DNA from: Methylobacter sp.
GTDB taxonomy: Bacteria; Pseudomonadota; Gammaproteobacteria; Methylococcales; Methylomonadaceae
Assembly: GCF_023227905.1 (NCBI RefSeq)
Contig: NZ_JALOCF010000007.1
Span: 54,063 to 118,062 of the forward strand
DNA: 64,000 nt
Direction of reading: 5' to 3'
Below, piece after piece: positions 54,530 through 62,933 of this stretch. Positions within the stretch are counted from its first letter, which is position 1, and every line of letters starts with the position of its first letter. A program made the position numbers and the translations under genes. The notes under the pieces were generated by a model, which was given only the letters and a program-made list of their open reading frames with translations, searched no databases and was not told where the DNA came from.

Positions 54530-54748
54530 ATTGAATGCAATAACTTGTGCATAGTTACTGAAGCGGGGTTGTACTGGATTGACGAAGTTCTTATGATGGA
54601 CAAATTAAAAGCGGTTGTTTAGTTACTACGCGGTTTAGGAAGCAGATAGATCGTAAAATCACGAAAAAGAATGTCATTTACCTAAAATGCTTTTGATAGT
54701 GGGGCAGAGGGGTGAGATAGCAAACACCCCCTGCCTCATTGATGACGC

Positions 54749-55966
54749 CTAAGGCGCGTAATGCGTTTCAATATAGCGTTGCACGATTTCCTGAAATTCT
54801 TCGGCGATTCTTTCGCCTTTCAGCGTGACGGTTTTTTCGCCGTCTTCATAAACCGGCGCTACCGGGGACTCGCCGGTGCCGGGCAGGCTAATGCCGATAT
54901 TGGCGTTTTTGCTTTCGCCGGGTCCATTAACCACACAACCCATAACCGCCACTTCCATGGTTTCAACACCCGGATATTGGGTGCGCCAGACCGGCATTTG
55001 ATCGCGCAAATAGCTCTGAATGTCCATCGCCAGTTTCTGGAAATAATCGCTGGTGGTGCGGCCGCAACCAGGGCAGGAGATAACCATCGGGGTGAATGAA
55101 CGAAAGCCCATGGTTTGCAGGATTTCTTGGCCGACTATGACTTCCTGGGTTCTTGATGCGCCGGGTTCCGGCGTCAGCGAAATGCGGATAGTGTCGCCTA
55201 TGCCTTGTTGCATGAGTACCGATAAAGCCGCGGCTGATGAGACGATGCCTTTGGAACCCATGCCCGCTTCGGTCAGTCCCAGATGCAGTGCGTAATCGCA
55301 ACGGCTGGAAAGATCCTGATAGATGTTGATCAGTTCCTGCACATTGCTGATTTTGCAGGATAGGATGATTTTGTCTTTGCCCAGTCCCAGTTCTTCTGCT
55401 TTAGCGGCGCTTTCAAGTGCCGACAGTACGATTGCCTTGCGGGTGACGGCTGCCAAAGGTTCGGGTGTTTTCAGGCTTCTGTTTTCATCCAGTAAGCGGG
55501 TCAATACTGCTTGATCCAAGCTGCCGCCGTTGACGCCGATGCGCACCGGTTTGTTATATTGGCAGGCAAACTCAATCATTTGCTGAAATTGCGGGTCACG
55601 GCTTTTGCCGCGGCCGACATTGCCCGGATTGATACGGTATTTGTCCAAAGCCTGGGCGCAGTCCGGGTATTTTTCCAGCAGTTTGTGACCGTTAAAATGA
55701 AAGTCGCCAACGATGGGTGTTGAGTTGCCTTTTTTATCCAATTGATTACGGATTTCGGCAACGGCTTTAGCTGCCTCTTCCGAATTGACCGTAATGCGGA
55801 CCAGCTCGGAACCGGCGGCGGCCAGTTCTATAATTTGGTTCACGGTCGCAGAAACATTGGCGGTATCGGTATTGGTCATAGACTGAACAACGATCGGAGC
55901 GCCGCCGCCGACTTTAACATCGCCGACTAAAACTTGATGGGTGATTTTTCTAAGGCTAATAGACAT
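54749..55966 (-). CDS. ispG: 4-hydroxy-3-methylbut-2-enyl diphosphate synthase (flavodoxin/ferredoxin)
   Basis: 405 residues from the ATG at 55966 (MSISLRKITHQVLVGDVKVGGG). The N-terminal TIM-barrel part has QSMTNTDTANVSATVNQI and the C-terminal [4Fe-4S] part has SCPGCGRT and GCVVNGPGE with the three cluster cysteines. Penultimate enzyme of the MEP isoprenoid pathway, which feeds hopanoids, carotenoids and quinones. Isolated here, with no pathway neighbour. Confidence 0.96.
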   Translation of the reverse strand: MSISLRKITHQVLVGDVKVGGGAPIVVQSMTNTDTANVSATVNQIIELAAAGSELVRITVNSEEAAKAVAEIRNQLDKKGNSTPIVGDFHFNGHKLLEKYPDCAQALDKYRINPGNVGRGKSRDPQFQQMIEFACQYNKPVRIGVNGGSLDQAVLTRLLDENRSLKTPEPLAAVTRKAIVLSALESAAKAEELGLGKDKIILSCKISNVQELINIYQDLSSRCDYALHLGLTEAGMGSKGIVSSAAALSVLMQQGIGDTIRISLTPEPGASRTQEVIVGQEILQTMGFRSFTPMVISCPGCGRTTSDYFQKLAMDIQSYLRDQMPVWRTQYPGVETMEVAVMGCVVNGPGESKNANIGISLPGTGESPVAPVYEDGEKTVTLKGERIAEEFQEIVQRYIETHYAP

Positions 55967-56052
55967 ATACAAAATCTTTTGAAAAAGGTTACGGTTATCT
56001 GGAAGAAATTGTTAAATTATACGCTTATACCGGCTATTAAGTAGAGTTTAGT

Positions 56053-56781
56053 GTGAGGATAAATTATTTTTCTGATATACATTTGGAATTCGGGGCATTG
56101 GAAGCTCCAGATAATGATGCCGATATCATTATCGCGGCAGGCGATATAGGCGTCAGTACGCAAGGTGTAGAGTGGCTTAAAACTTTTAATAAACCGGTTG
56201 TTTATATTGCCGGTAATCACGAGTTTTATACTCATGAATATCAGCAAACGTTGCAGTTGATCCGTAAGCGATGCGCCGGCAGCAATGTGCATTTTCTTGA
56301 GAACGACTGCTTTATATTTCAAGGTGTACGTTTTTTAGGTTGCACTCTCTGGGCCGATTTGTTTGTTGAAGGCGACAAAACAGCAGAGGCTTTAGGCAAA
56401 ACATTAAATGATTTCAGGCGGATAAAATTTGCCGAAAGGCCTTTTGATGCGGTGCAGTTCAGTCAATTACACCAAAACTCAAAGACTTGGCTGGAACAAG
56501 AATTAGCTCAGCCGTACTCAGGGAAAACTGTCGTGGTCACTCATCATGCGCCGTCTTTATGGAGTTGGAACGATACGGCATATGCGCTTAAAAAACTGGC
56601 TTATTGTAATGATATGAAACCGTTGCTGCATGAATACGAGATTGCCGCCTGGTTCCACGGCCATGTCCACTGCCAGATAGACTACCGCATAGCGGGTGCA
56701 AGAATATTATGCAATCCCAGAGGTTATGCAGGTACAAAAGTCGCCCCCCGATTTGATCAGGACAGGACGGTGGATATTTAG
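56053..56781 (+). CDS. Metallophosphoesterase, small
   Basis: 242 residues from a GTG start (MRINYFSDIHLEF). Motifs: SDIHLEF, AAGDIG, AGNHEFY, VTHHAPS and FHGHVHCQID, so the full calcineurin-like metal site is present (NHE replaces NHD). Unlike the 51028 gene there is no insert. Divergent from ispG. Substrate unknown. Confidence 0.88.
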   Translation: MRINYFSDIHLEFGALEAPDNDADIIIAAGDIGVSTQGVEWLKTFNKPVVYIAGNHEFYTHEYQQTLQLIRKRCAGSNVHFLENDCFIFQGVRFLGCTLWADLFVEGDKTAEALGKTLNDFRRIKFAERPFDAVQFSQLHQNSKTWLEQELAQPYSGKTVVVTHHAPSLWSWNDTAYALKKLAYCNDMKPLLHEYEIAAWFHGHVHCQIDYRIAGARILCNPRGYAGTKVAPRFDQDRTVDI

Positions 56782-56789
56782 ATCGATGC

Positions 56790-56818
56790 TGACTATTGGT
56801 AAAAAATACCTATAGTCA
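56790..56818. terminator. Possible terminator between convergent genes
   Basis: TGACTATTGGTA (56790-56801) and TACCTATAGTCA (56807-56818) are inverted copies with one mismatch and an A5 loop. It lies after the phosphoesterase stop and before the convergent VOC gene; no long T-run. Confidence 0.4.
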
Positions 56819-56933
56819 GTTAAAGACTGGGTACAAGACAAAAACTATGCTTCACATGGCCTTTTGACTTGCGCCCGTCTGGCAGCACAACGTTCGGTGA
56901 ACAAACAAACCTAACTTTTGTCAAACGCAACCG

Positions 56934-57404
56934 TCAGGTATTGCTCTGTTGGAAGAGTGCTTCAGCGCGCTTGCTGATTTCTTCCGGCGTTATATCTTTC
57001 TTATGGGTAGCAAGAAACCAAATATGCCCGAAAGGGTCTTGCAGCATACCGCTGCGATCACCGTAAAACTGGTCGAATACCGGCCTGACTGCTTTTGCTC
57101 CAGCGCTAACAGCCTGATTAAATTGAGCGTCCACGTCCTCTACATAGACATGCAAAGCAACCGACGAGCCACCCAATGACTCGGGAGGATGGAATTCACT
57201 TTGTTCACAGGAGTCGGCCAGCATGATAGGCGAATCACCGATTTTGATTTCGGCATGCCCAATTTGACCGTTTGGGTGAGATAAGCGGAATATTTCAATT
57301 GCACCAAATGCCCGCTTATAAAATTCAATGGCTTCGGACGCCCCTTTAATCATCAGGTACGGGGTTATGGAGTGATAGCCATCCGGAATTGGTTTTACTG
57401 TCAT
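56934..57404 (-). CDS. VOC-superfamily protein (PhnB-like glyoxalase/dioxygenase fold)
   Basis: 156 residues with the tandem beta-alpha-beta-beta-beta units: ITPYLMIKGASEAIEFYKRAFGA and VALHVYVEDVDAQFNQAVSAGAK, ending DPFGHIWFLATHKKDI. This is the PhnB/YdcE-like group. AAGGAG precedes the ATG. Metal-dependent activity cannot be asserted. First of several small minus-strand enzymes from here to 60.3 kb. Confidence 0.88.
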   Translation of the reverse strand: MTVKPIPDGYHSITPYLMIKGASEAIEFYKRAFGAIEIFRLSHPNGQIGHAEIKIGDSPIMLADSCEQSEFHPPESLGGSSVALHVYVEDVDAQFNQAVSAGAKAVRPVFDQFYGDRSGMLQDPFGHIWFLATHKKDITPEEISKRAEALFQQSNT

Positions 57405-57516
57405 GGATTTCTCCTTTATTTATAATAACTAAGATGAAAATAACAGGCGTTGCACAGCTTGGCGCACAGCGGTTGTATTGTTAGACTGGATGAGTAATTG
57501 CAAGTTCCCATGCTTC

Positions 57517-58047
57517 TTATCTCTCAGCGATTGCCTTTAGATTGGCAAGACCTTCCTCAAAATCTCTACCGATCATGCTGTCCCGGTCGTAAAAGATTTC
57601 CATGATTTTGCCAATGTAGGGATTGGTGCCATGCATGGCCCATGTGACGTCGGTTTCGGCATCTTTGCTTTCCAATATAAATTCCAGGATGCAGTGGCTT
57701 TCGATAGGTTTGACCAAATCCAGTTCGATAGCGATCTTGGACGGTGGCGATGACTCGATGATTTCCATACGCCCTATACCAGCTTTACTGCCAGTACTTT
57801 CCCACTCGTACACGGCACCTTTGCCACGTGACTTACCGCTGAGGTTTCGTTTCATCTCCGGGTCCATTTTCTCGTAAGGCGACCAGGCGTCCCAATTGTG
57901 GAAGTCGCTGATTAGCGCAAAGATTCTGTCGGGAGCCGCTTTGATACTGGCGGTGCGGCAGACACGGAATATATCAGGCTTGGCCGCTACATAGAGGAGC
58001 AGGGCGGCGAACAGAACGGCGGCTATGATGATTGTTTCCTTAACCAT
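57517..58047 (-). CDS. SRPBCC-fold membrane-anchored protein
   Basis: 176 residues. An N-terminal transmembrane segment (about 5-22, IIIAAVLFAALLLYVAA) is followed by an SRPBCC/polyketide cyclase domain (SIKAAPDRIFALISDFHNWDAWSPYEKMD). GAGG precedes the ATG. Such proteins bind hydrophobic ligands. Not closely similar to the MxaD-like protein at 2890. Confidence 0.85.
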   Translation of the reverse strand: MVKETIIIAAVLFAALLLYVAAKPDIFRVCRTASIKAAPDRIFALISDFHNWDAWSPYEKMDPEMKRNLSGKSRGKGAVYEWESTGSKAGIGRMEIIESSPPSKIAIELDLVKPIESHCILEFILESKDAETDVTWAMHGTNPYIGKIMEIFYDRDSMIGRDFEEGLANLKAIAER

Positions 58048-58115
58048 TTATTACCTCGGTACGGGGCAGACATCATGTATGGCGATCAGGGGCCGCTCTT
58101 GCGGCTGGGTTTGGG

Positions 58116-58565
58116 CTAACGTTCAAGGGCGAATATATCTTTAGACGTTTCCGGATCGAAAGAGATCGCGCAATGCTCATACACGATTTGCCATCGGTCC
58201 TGATGCCGTTGATAGCCGACAGTGCTCCGTGTCCACGTCTGCATTGTCGGATGGTCTTTGTCCATTCCTGTAAAGCGCCAGAACCAGTGGGCAAGCGCCA
58301 AGTCACCGCTAACGAAAATACCAAGATCGCGTATTTCTGTACCGAATGTGGCTGGGAGGCAAGGCAAGCATGTATCCCAAGCGCGGCGGAGCTCATTTAC
58401 ATTCTTGATTTTTTGGAACGGCGGTTTCACGTCGAAGATGATAGCTTCCGGAGCATAATGGCTTATGATTTGATTTGTATTTTTCATACAAATAGCGCTC
58501 ATTTGGTCATTAATGAGTTGTCGAATTTGGCCTTTGTCATGCGTTTTGGCGGTCTCAGTTCTCAT
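58116..58565 (-). CDS. SnoaL/NTF2-like fold protein
   Basis: 149 residues, with QIRQLINDQMSAICMKNTNQIISHYAPEAIIFDVKPP, VSGDLALAHWFWRF and RQDRW-like closing strands, characteristic of the DUF4440/SnoaL-like group. AAGGGATG precedes the ATG. May bind or isomerise a small ligand; no specific role can be given. Confidence 0.82.
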   Translation of the reverse strand: MRTETAKTHDKGQIRQLINDQMSAICMKNTNQIISHYAPEAIIFDVKPPFQKIKNVNELRRAWDTCLPCLPATFGTEIRDLGIFVSGDLALAHWFWRFTGMDKDHPTMQTWTRSTVGYQRHQDRWQIVYEHCAISFDPETSKDIFALER

Positions 58566-58904
58566 CGGGCATCCCTTTATATTTTAATTGTTAACTCATG
58601 ATTGCTTTTTAGGCTTGTTAGAGACTCCATGAAGATGATTTTCTAAGTGTTGCCAGTCCCAAATCCCAAAACTCATACTCGTACATAAACCGGTCCTGCG
58701 GTTGGTTATAAATTGCTCGGCGGCCATTTCATCAGTTTTTTTCATAATTTCGAATGTCGATCACACAAGCACTTTTGCAATCCGTGGCTTTGCCGATTTC
58801 TTTTGGGCAAAACCTTAAAGCCAGACTCAGTCACTAACGCTTCACTATAACCGGCATTCTCAGCGGCGCAGCGACTGCGAGGGTATTTACCGTACCCTAT
58901 ATTG
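58566..58904. other. 339-base gap without a clear gene
   Basis: Only a 61-residue minus-strand frame (58742-58927) without a ribosome site overlaps it. No palindrome or repeat of the two dispersed families was seen. Confidence 0.45.
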
Positions 58905-59534
58905 CTAGGCTCGGCTTTTAGCGGCATAACTGACCATGAGGTCCTGGTACATTGGAGTATGGCCGCAAAGGAGCTTACCGAAGCCCTGGACGTCGTTGCG
59001 CCAGTCGCGTTGCAGTTCGGAGCCCACGGCGAACCAATTCAACAGTTGCACCCCCGCAGTTGCCATCCGAAGCCATGCCGCCTCACGGCTGGTCTGGTTG
59101 AATGTGCCGCTTGCATCGGTGACGACGAAAACCTCGTAGCCAGCCTCTAACGCAGATAGCGCAGGAAACGCTACGCAGACTTCAGTCACTATGCCGGCGA
59201 TGATAAGCTGTTTGCGGCCGGTATCCTTCACGGCGTTAACGAAATCTTCGTTATCCCAGGCGTTGATTTGGCCTGGGCGGGCGATAAACGGAACGTGAGG
59301 AAACATTTCTTTTAGCTCGGGCATAATGGGACCGTTCGGCCCTGTCTCGAAACTGGTCGTGAGAATAGTCGGTAGATTGAAGAATTTCGCCATATCGGCC
59401 AAGGCCATAATGCTGTTCTTGAATTCGCTAGGCGGATAATCCTGTACTAACGCAGTCAGGCCGCACTGGTGATCCACGAAGAGAACCGCCGCGTCTTTTT
59501 TACATATGCGACGGTACTGATAAGTGCTGCTCAT
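58905..59534 (-). CDS. Isochorismatase-family hydrolase (YcaC-like)
   Basis: 209 residues from the ATG at 59534 (AAGGTGAC upstream; the earlier frame start at 59573 is unlikely). Pattern of YcaC: AAVLFVDHQCGL with the Asp, RPGQINAWDNEDFVNAVK, and IAGIVTEVCVAFPAL with the nucleophilic Cys, followed by VTDASGTFN. Cysteine hydrolase of unknown physiological substrate. Confidence 0.9.
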   Translation of the reverse strand: MSSTYQYRRICKKDAAVLFVDHQCGLTALVQDYPPSEFKNSIMALADMAKFFNLPTILTTSFETGPNGPIMPELKEMFPHVPFIARPGQINAWDNEDFVNAVKDTGRKQLIIAGIVTEVCVAFPALSALEAGYEVFVVTDASGTFNQTSREAAWLRMATAGVQLLNWFAVGSELQRDWRNDVQGFGKLLCGHTPMYQDLMVSYAAKSRA

Positions 59535-59642
59535 AATGTCACCTTTATCATGGTTTCGATGTGGCGTAGTCAAGGTTGGGGGTTTTGTCTTTTTGCATTT
59601 TCATTATGCATGGCGGTGCAATTTATTTGGCATTTCGCACTC

Positions 59643-60332
59643 TCAATTTTCCGCTCTACTGATGAATCGATAGATGACCGCGCCTAGTGCTGCACCAACG
59701 ATCGGGGCTAGCCAAAACAACCAAAGCTGGGCAAGAGCCCAGTCGCCAACGTAGATAGCGACACCTGTACTCCGGGCAGGATTAACAGAAGTATTAGTTA
59801 CGGGAATACTGATCAGGTGAATCAGGGTAAGACAAAGACCGATAGCTATAGGCGCCATCCCCTGCGGCGCGCGTTTGTCGGTCGCACCGAGAATGACCAA
59901 CAAAAACATCATGGTCATAACAACTTCAGTCACTAAGGCAGCAAATAAGGAATAACCCCCGGGCGAATGGATGCCATAGCCGTTGGAAGCGAAACCTGCG
60001 GAAACATCGAAGCCCGCCTTACCGCTGGCGATAAGATAAAGAACGCCTCCTGCAATAATAGCTCCGAATACTTGAGCGACAATATAAGGCAGTAATTGGT
60101 TTGCCGGGAAACGACCGCCAACCCATAGTCCCACAGAAACTGCCGGGTTTAGATGACAGCCGGAGATATGTCCGATTGCGAAAGCCATGGTGAGTACGGT
60201 TAAGCCAAAAGCCAACGAAACTCCGAGCAACCCGATGCCAACATCAGGAAACGCTGCTGCCAATACAGCACTGCCACACCCGCCAAGAACCAGCCAAAAT
60301 GTCCCCAAAAATTCCGCAAGATATATTTTCAT
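59643..60332 (-). CDS. aqpZ: Aquaporin Z
   Basis: 229 residues, six transmembrane segments with the two pore motifs HLNPAVSVG and SVNPARSTG. The selectivity filter residues appear those of water channels (His in the second half not checked residue by residue). AAGGAAG precedes the ATG. AqpZ mediates rapid water flow across the inner membrane. Last of the minus-strand run, possibly with its own promoter. Confidence 0.92.
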   Translation of the reverse strand: MKIYLAEFLGTFWLVLGGCGSAVLAAAFPDVGIGLLGVSLAFGLTVLTMAFAIGHISGCHLNPAVSVGLWVGGRFPANQLLPYIVAQVFGAIIAGGVLYLIASGKAGFDVSAGFASNGYGIHSPGGYSLFAALVTEVVMTMMFLLVILGATDKRAPQGMAPIAIGLCLTLIHLISIPVTNTSVNPARSTGVAIYVGDWALAQLWLFWLAPIVGAALGAVIYRFISRAEN

Positions 60333-60555
60333 GAATGATCTTCCTTTACGCCATCGACAAGTGATTATTATTTACTGCACAATTTTTTTATTAAAATATC
60401 AATATCCAATCGGAGCACACAATTCGTATAAATACCTATGTGGACTAACTTGCAGTAGCAGTGGCCGGGAATGTCGACGTCTGTTTAAAGGGTTATTGGC
60501 AAGGTATGAAGCTCCAACGAAATATAGTCGGGTGCAGACAGGATACGGGCGTTTT

Positions 60556-60918
60556 TTAAGCAAGCGTTCTCATTTCATTTTGCAGCCATCGTTCCAGGAC
60601 TTTGATCACATAGGCTTGCTCTTCCTGAGTGAGGGCGCGGCCCTTCGGTATTCGGTGCCATTTTTCCAGGCAACTGCGGCAGCAGCATGCTGTTGCATGT
60701 TGTGCTACAAAAACCGGATGCCCCCGAAAAGGGGTTTGTTTGCCATCATTTTTAGGCAATGGCGGCGACAGGCGCTGTGCAATAAAGTCTCCTGCATGAA
60801 CGACAACCGTTGGCAATCCTTTGGCATGCAGATAAACAAGATCTTTGCCTTGGAGGCGGAATTGGCTGCGGAAAGCCGACTTTGAGAGTGCCTCAAAGAG
60901 GCTGTCTAAATCTCTCAT
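60556..60918 (-). CDS. DUF4186 family protein
   Basis: About 120 residues from MRDLDSLFEALSKSAFRSQF, the start that matches the family; the frame is open to 60972. Conserved block NDGKQTPFRGHPVFVAQHATACCCRSCLEKWHRIPKGRAL includes several Cys and His residues and may bind zinc. A domain of unknown function found in many bacteria. The next gene begins about 97 bases beyond its start on the opposite strand. Confidence 0.8.
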   Translation of the reverse strand: MRDLDSLFEALSKSAFRSQFRLQGKDLVYLHAKGLPTVVVHAGDFIAQRLSPPLPKNDGKQTPFRGHPVFVAQHATACCCRSCLEKWHRIPKGRALTQEEQAYVIKVLERWLQNEMRTLA

Positions 60919-61014
60919 ACGAGTTTTATAAATAGTTGAATACTGTTTCATTATGGGCGGATGTTTTATCATGAATCAAGTTCCGAATATTAATAAGTGC
61001 CGGCTTCCGACTAT

Positions 61015-61755
61015 ATGAATACCCATGAACAAAGACATCGCAATGGGCATCTGAATGATCGAGCATTGTTCAGCGGTAACCAATTGCTTCATTTGCATGA
61101 TGCTGTTTATGAGCTGTGCTGGCTGTTAAATCGCGGTTATGCACGGCATTCGGCTATCCAATTGGTCGGCGACCACCATCAGCTTGCCAAGCGTCAACGT
61201 CTGGCGATTTCCAGGGCAGCCTGTTCGACTGTCAATCGGGAGTTAAGAAATGCAAAACGCCTTGAGATTGCACAAATCAAAGACCGGCACTTGGTTATTG
61301 ACGGATTTAACCTGATTATTTCCGTCGAAACGGCTATGGGAGGCGGATTGTTGCTGCGTTGCTGCGATGGCTGCGTACGGGATATAGCCAGCATTCACGG
61401 GACTTACCGGCTGGTGCATGAAACCCGGCAGGCGATTGAACTCATTGGCAATGCGCTGCAAGCCTTTTCTCCGGCAAGTGTGTTGTGGCTGTTTGACAAA
61501 CCCGTTTCCAATAGCGGGCGGCTTGCCGAGATGGTTCGGACTATTGCCGGCGCCCATTGCTGGAATTGGCAGGCGGAGTTAATCGATAATCCGGATCAGG
61601 TCATTCTGAATGGCGGTAAGGTCGCTATCACCTCCGATTCAGCGATATTAGACGGGAAGGTGCAATGGGTAAATCTGGGCGCTTACCTGATAACAAACCA
61701 CTTTCATGAGTCTTGGTTGATTGATTTTTCAGATGTTTTGAATGAGCCTGAATAA
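61015..61755 (+). CDS. DUF434-domain protein, probable nucleotide-related enzyme
   Basis: 246 residues from the ATG at 61015 (GTG at 60997 possible). The N-terminus (DAVYELCWLLNRGYARHSAIQLVGDHHQLAKRQRLAISR) matches DUF434, and the second half (HLVIDGFNLIISVETAMGG, WLFDKPVSNSGRLA) the DUF5616 type that usually follows. DGFN and FDKPVSNSG look like a PIN/nuclease-like or Rossmann-type active site, but the activity is unknown. Confidence 0.75.
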   Translation: MNTHEQRHRNGHLNDRALFSGNQLLHLHDAVYELCWLLNRGYARHSAIQLVGDHHQLAKRQRLAISRAACSTVNRELRNAKRLEIAQIKDRHLVIDGFNLIISVETAMGGGLLLRCCDGCVRDIASIHGTYRLVHETRQAIELIGNALQAFSPASVLWLFDKPVSNSGRLAEMVRTIAGAHCWNWQAELIDNPDQVILNGGKVAITSDSAILDGKVQWVNLGAYLITNHFHESWLIDFSDVLNEPE

Positions 61756-61813
61756 AACCCGCTACTTAAGCCGCTCGCAGAAAATAAGCAGTTGGCAGGC
61801 ATTAATGATTTTC

Positions 61814-61856
61814 GGAGTGCAGGCTTCGCCTGCTGTGCGAGCAAAGCTTGCACTCC
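61814..61856. repeat. Dispersed palindromic repeat, family B, copy 2
   Basis: GGAGTGCAGGCTTCGCCTGC followed by GCAAAGCTTGCACTCC. The outer arms GGAGTGCA/TGCACTCC are inverted copies and GCAGGC/GCCTGC forms a nested hairpin. It lies between the convergent DUF434 and SprA-related genes. Confidence 0.85.
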
Positions 61857-61886
61857 TGCAAATTTCTTCGGTCAGAAAAATTAGGC

Positions 61887-62453
61887 TTATGCCGACAGGT
61901 TGATTTGTGTGCCAAGATGGTCTTTATTGCCATTTTGGGTGTTTTGGTTTTTCTGCAACAATTCGGCCTGAGCCTGTGCGGCCATTGCCGTCGCACTAGC
62001 CGCAACTTGTATATCCTGGCCAGAAGGTTCAGCCGGAGCCAGCGCGGCTCTTCTGATAGTGTCGGCTTTTCGTAGCTTTGCGGCCGGGTCGCCGGGAACC
62101 GAAGATGTGTCTATATTGACCTCGCCGCCAATTGCGTATCGGACGCCATCAGGACCTTGCTGATATTCAAAACTGGCGCCGCTGGTGGCAATGCCGCCGG
62201 CAGCGGCCAGATGCGCGGCCTCATGCGCTTTGACTTCGGCGTCTCTTTGTTTAAGCTCACTGAGGACTTTCAAGTCCGATTCGGAGAGTTCACCGGTTTT
62301 TTTATTATCCGTTGATGTGGCACCATCGGTTTTTAATACGGAGTCTTGTTGAGCGCTCTGATCAGGGTTGGCTGTAGATGAGGCGACCGATTGCTGCTGG
62401 GAGTAATCAGTTTGCCAAGTAGTCAATCTATTGCCGGATACGGAGGAAATCAT
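61887..62453 (-). CDS. SprA-related family putative metalloprotease
   Basis: 188 residues. A low-complexity Gln/Ser/Asp-rich N-terminus (about 1-55) precedes LSELKQRDAEVKAHEAAHLAAAGG, with the zinc-protease pattern HEAAH, then YQQGPDGVRYAIGGEVNID and a C-terminal Ala/Gln helix. This matches the CJM1_0395/SprA-related group. AAGG precedes the ATG. Signal peptide absent. The protease activity is inferred from HExxH only. Confidence 0.8.
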   Translation of the reverse strand: MISSVSGNRLTTWQTDYSQQQSVASSTANPDQSAQQDSVLKTDGATSTDNKKTGELSESDLKVLSELKQRDAEVKAHEAAHLAAAGGIATSGASFEYQQGPDGVRYAIGGEVNIDTSSVPGDPAAKLRKADTIRRAALAPAEPSGQDIQVAASATAMAAQAQAELLQKNQNTQNGNKDHLGTQINLSA

Positions 62454-62933
62454 GATGCGCCTTTACACCAAGTGAACAATTTCAAGTCTAGTCAACAATC
62501 AGCCGATAGTCTATAGATAAAGCTAATACCTGACGTTGCGCATGCCCGGCAGGAATATGTCATCCACGAAAAACACGAGAAAAGGTGAGTGGGGAGCGCT
62601 GTACGCGCCTTGATAGCTCAGGAACTTTTTAAGTAATTACCATGACATTATCACTGGAGTGCAGGCTTTGCCTGCTCTAGCAAGCGAAGCTTGCACTCCC
62701 GGCACTCACTCTTTTAGTCATTAGTTGAATTTGAAAATGCTGTAAGCCCTTCATGTTCTTCATGGTTTAAACACAAAACTGGCTCACGTTATTTCATGCT
62801 CATCGCATGGCATGGCATGGTCATTCAGTGAAGCCGCGTTATCCATTATCAAACGGTTTTCGTGGGCAATGCGTAACACCAATTAAACAGATAAATTAAC
62901 GTATAATGTGTTTATTTTATCCGGCTGTTTTTG
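62454..62933. other. 480-base spacer between SprA-related gene and hrpA
   Basis: Divergent promoter region containing the family B repeat at 62656 and a CATGGCATGGCATGG triple repeat near 62807. TATAAT at 62902 is a candidate -10 for hrpA without a good -35. Confidence 0.45.
62656..62699. repeat. Dispersed palindromic repeat, family B, copy 3
   Basis: GGAGTGCAGGCTTTGCCTGC and GCAAGCGAAGCTTGCACTCC with a short spacer. Nearly the same as the copy at 61814 and as the inner arms of the element at 6071-6235. Confidence 0.85.

Noticed and set aside
58742..58927. A 61-codon minus-strand frame between SnoaL-like and YcaC-like genes
   Set aside because: No ribosome site, overlaps the YcaC gene end and resembles no known family; possible remnant but not supportable.
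62800..62822. CATGGCATGGCATGG triple repeat as a CRISPR or satellite start
   Set aside because: Three units of five bases without spacers; chance or slippage explains it.
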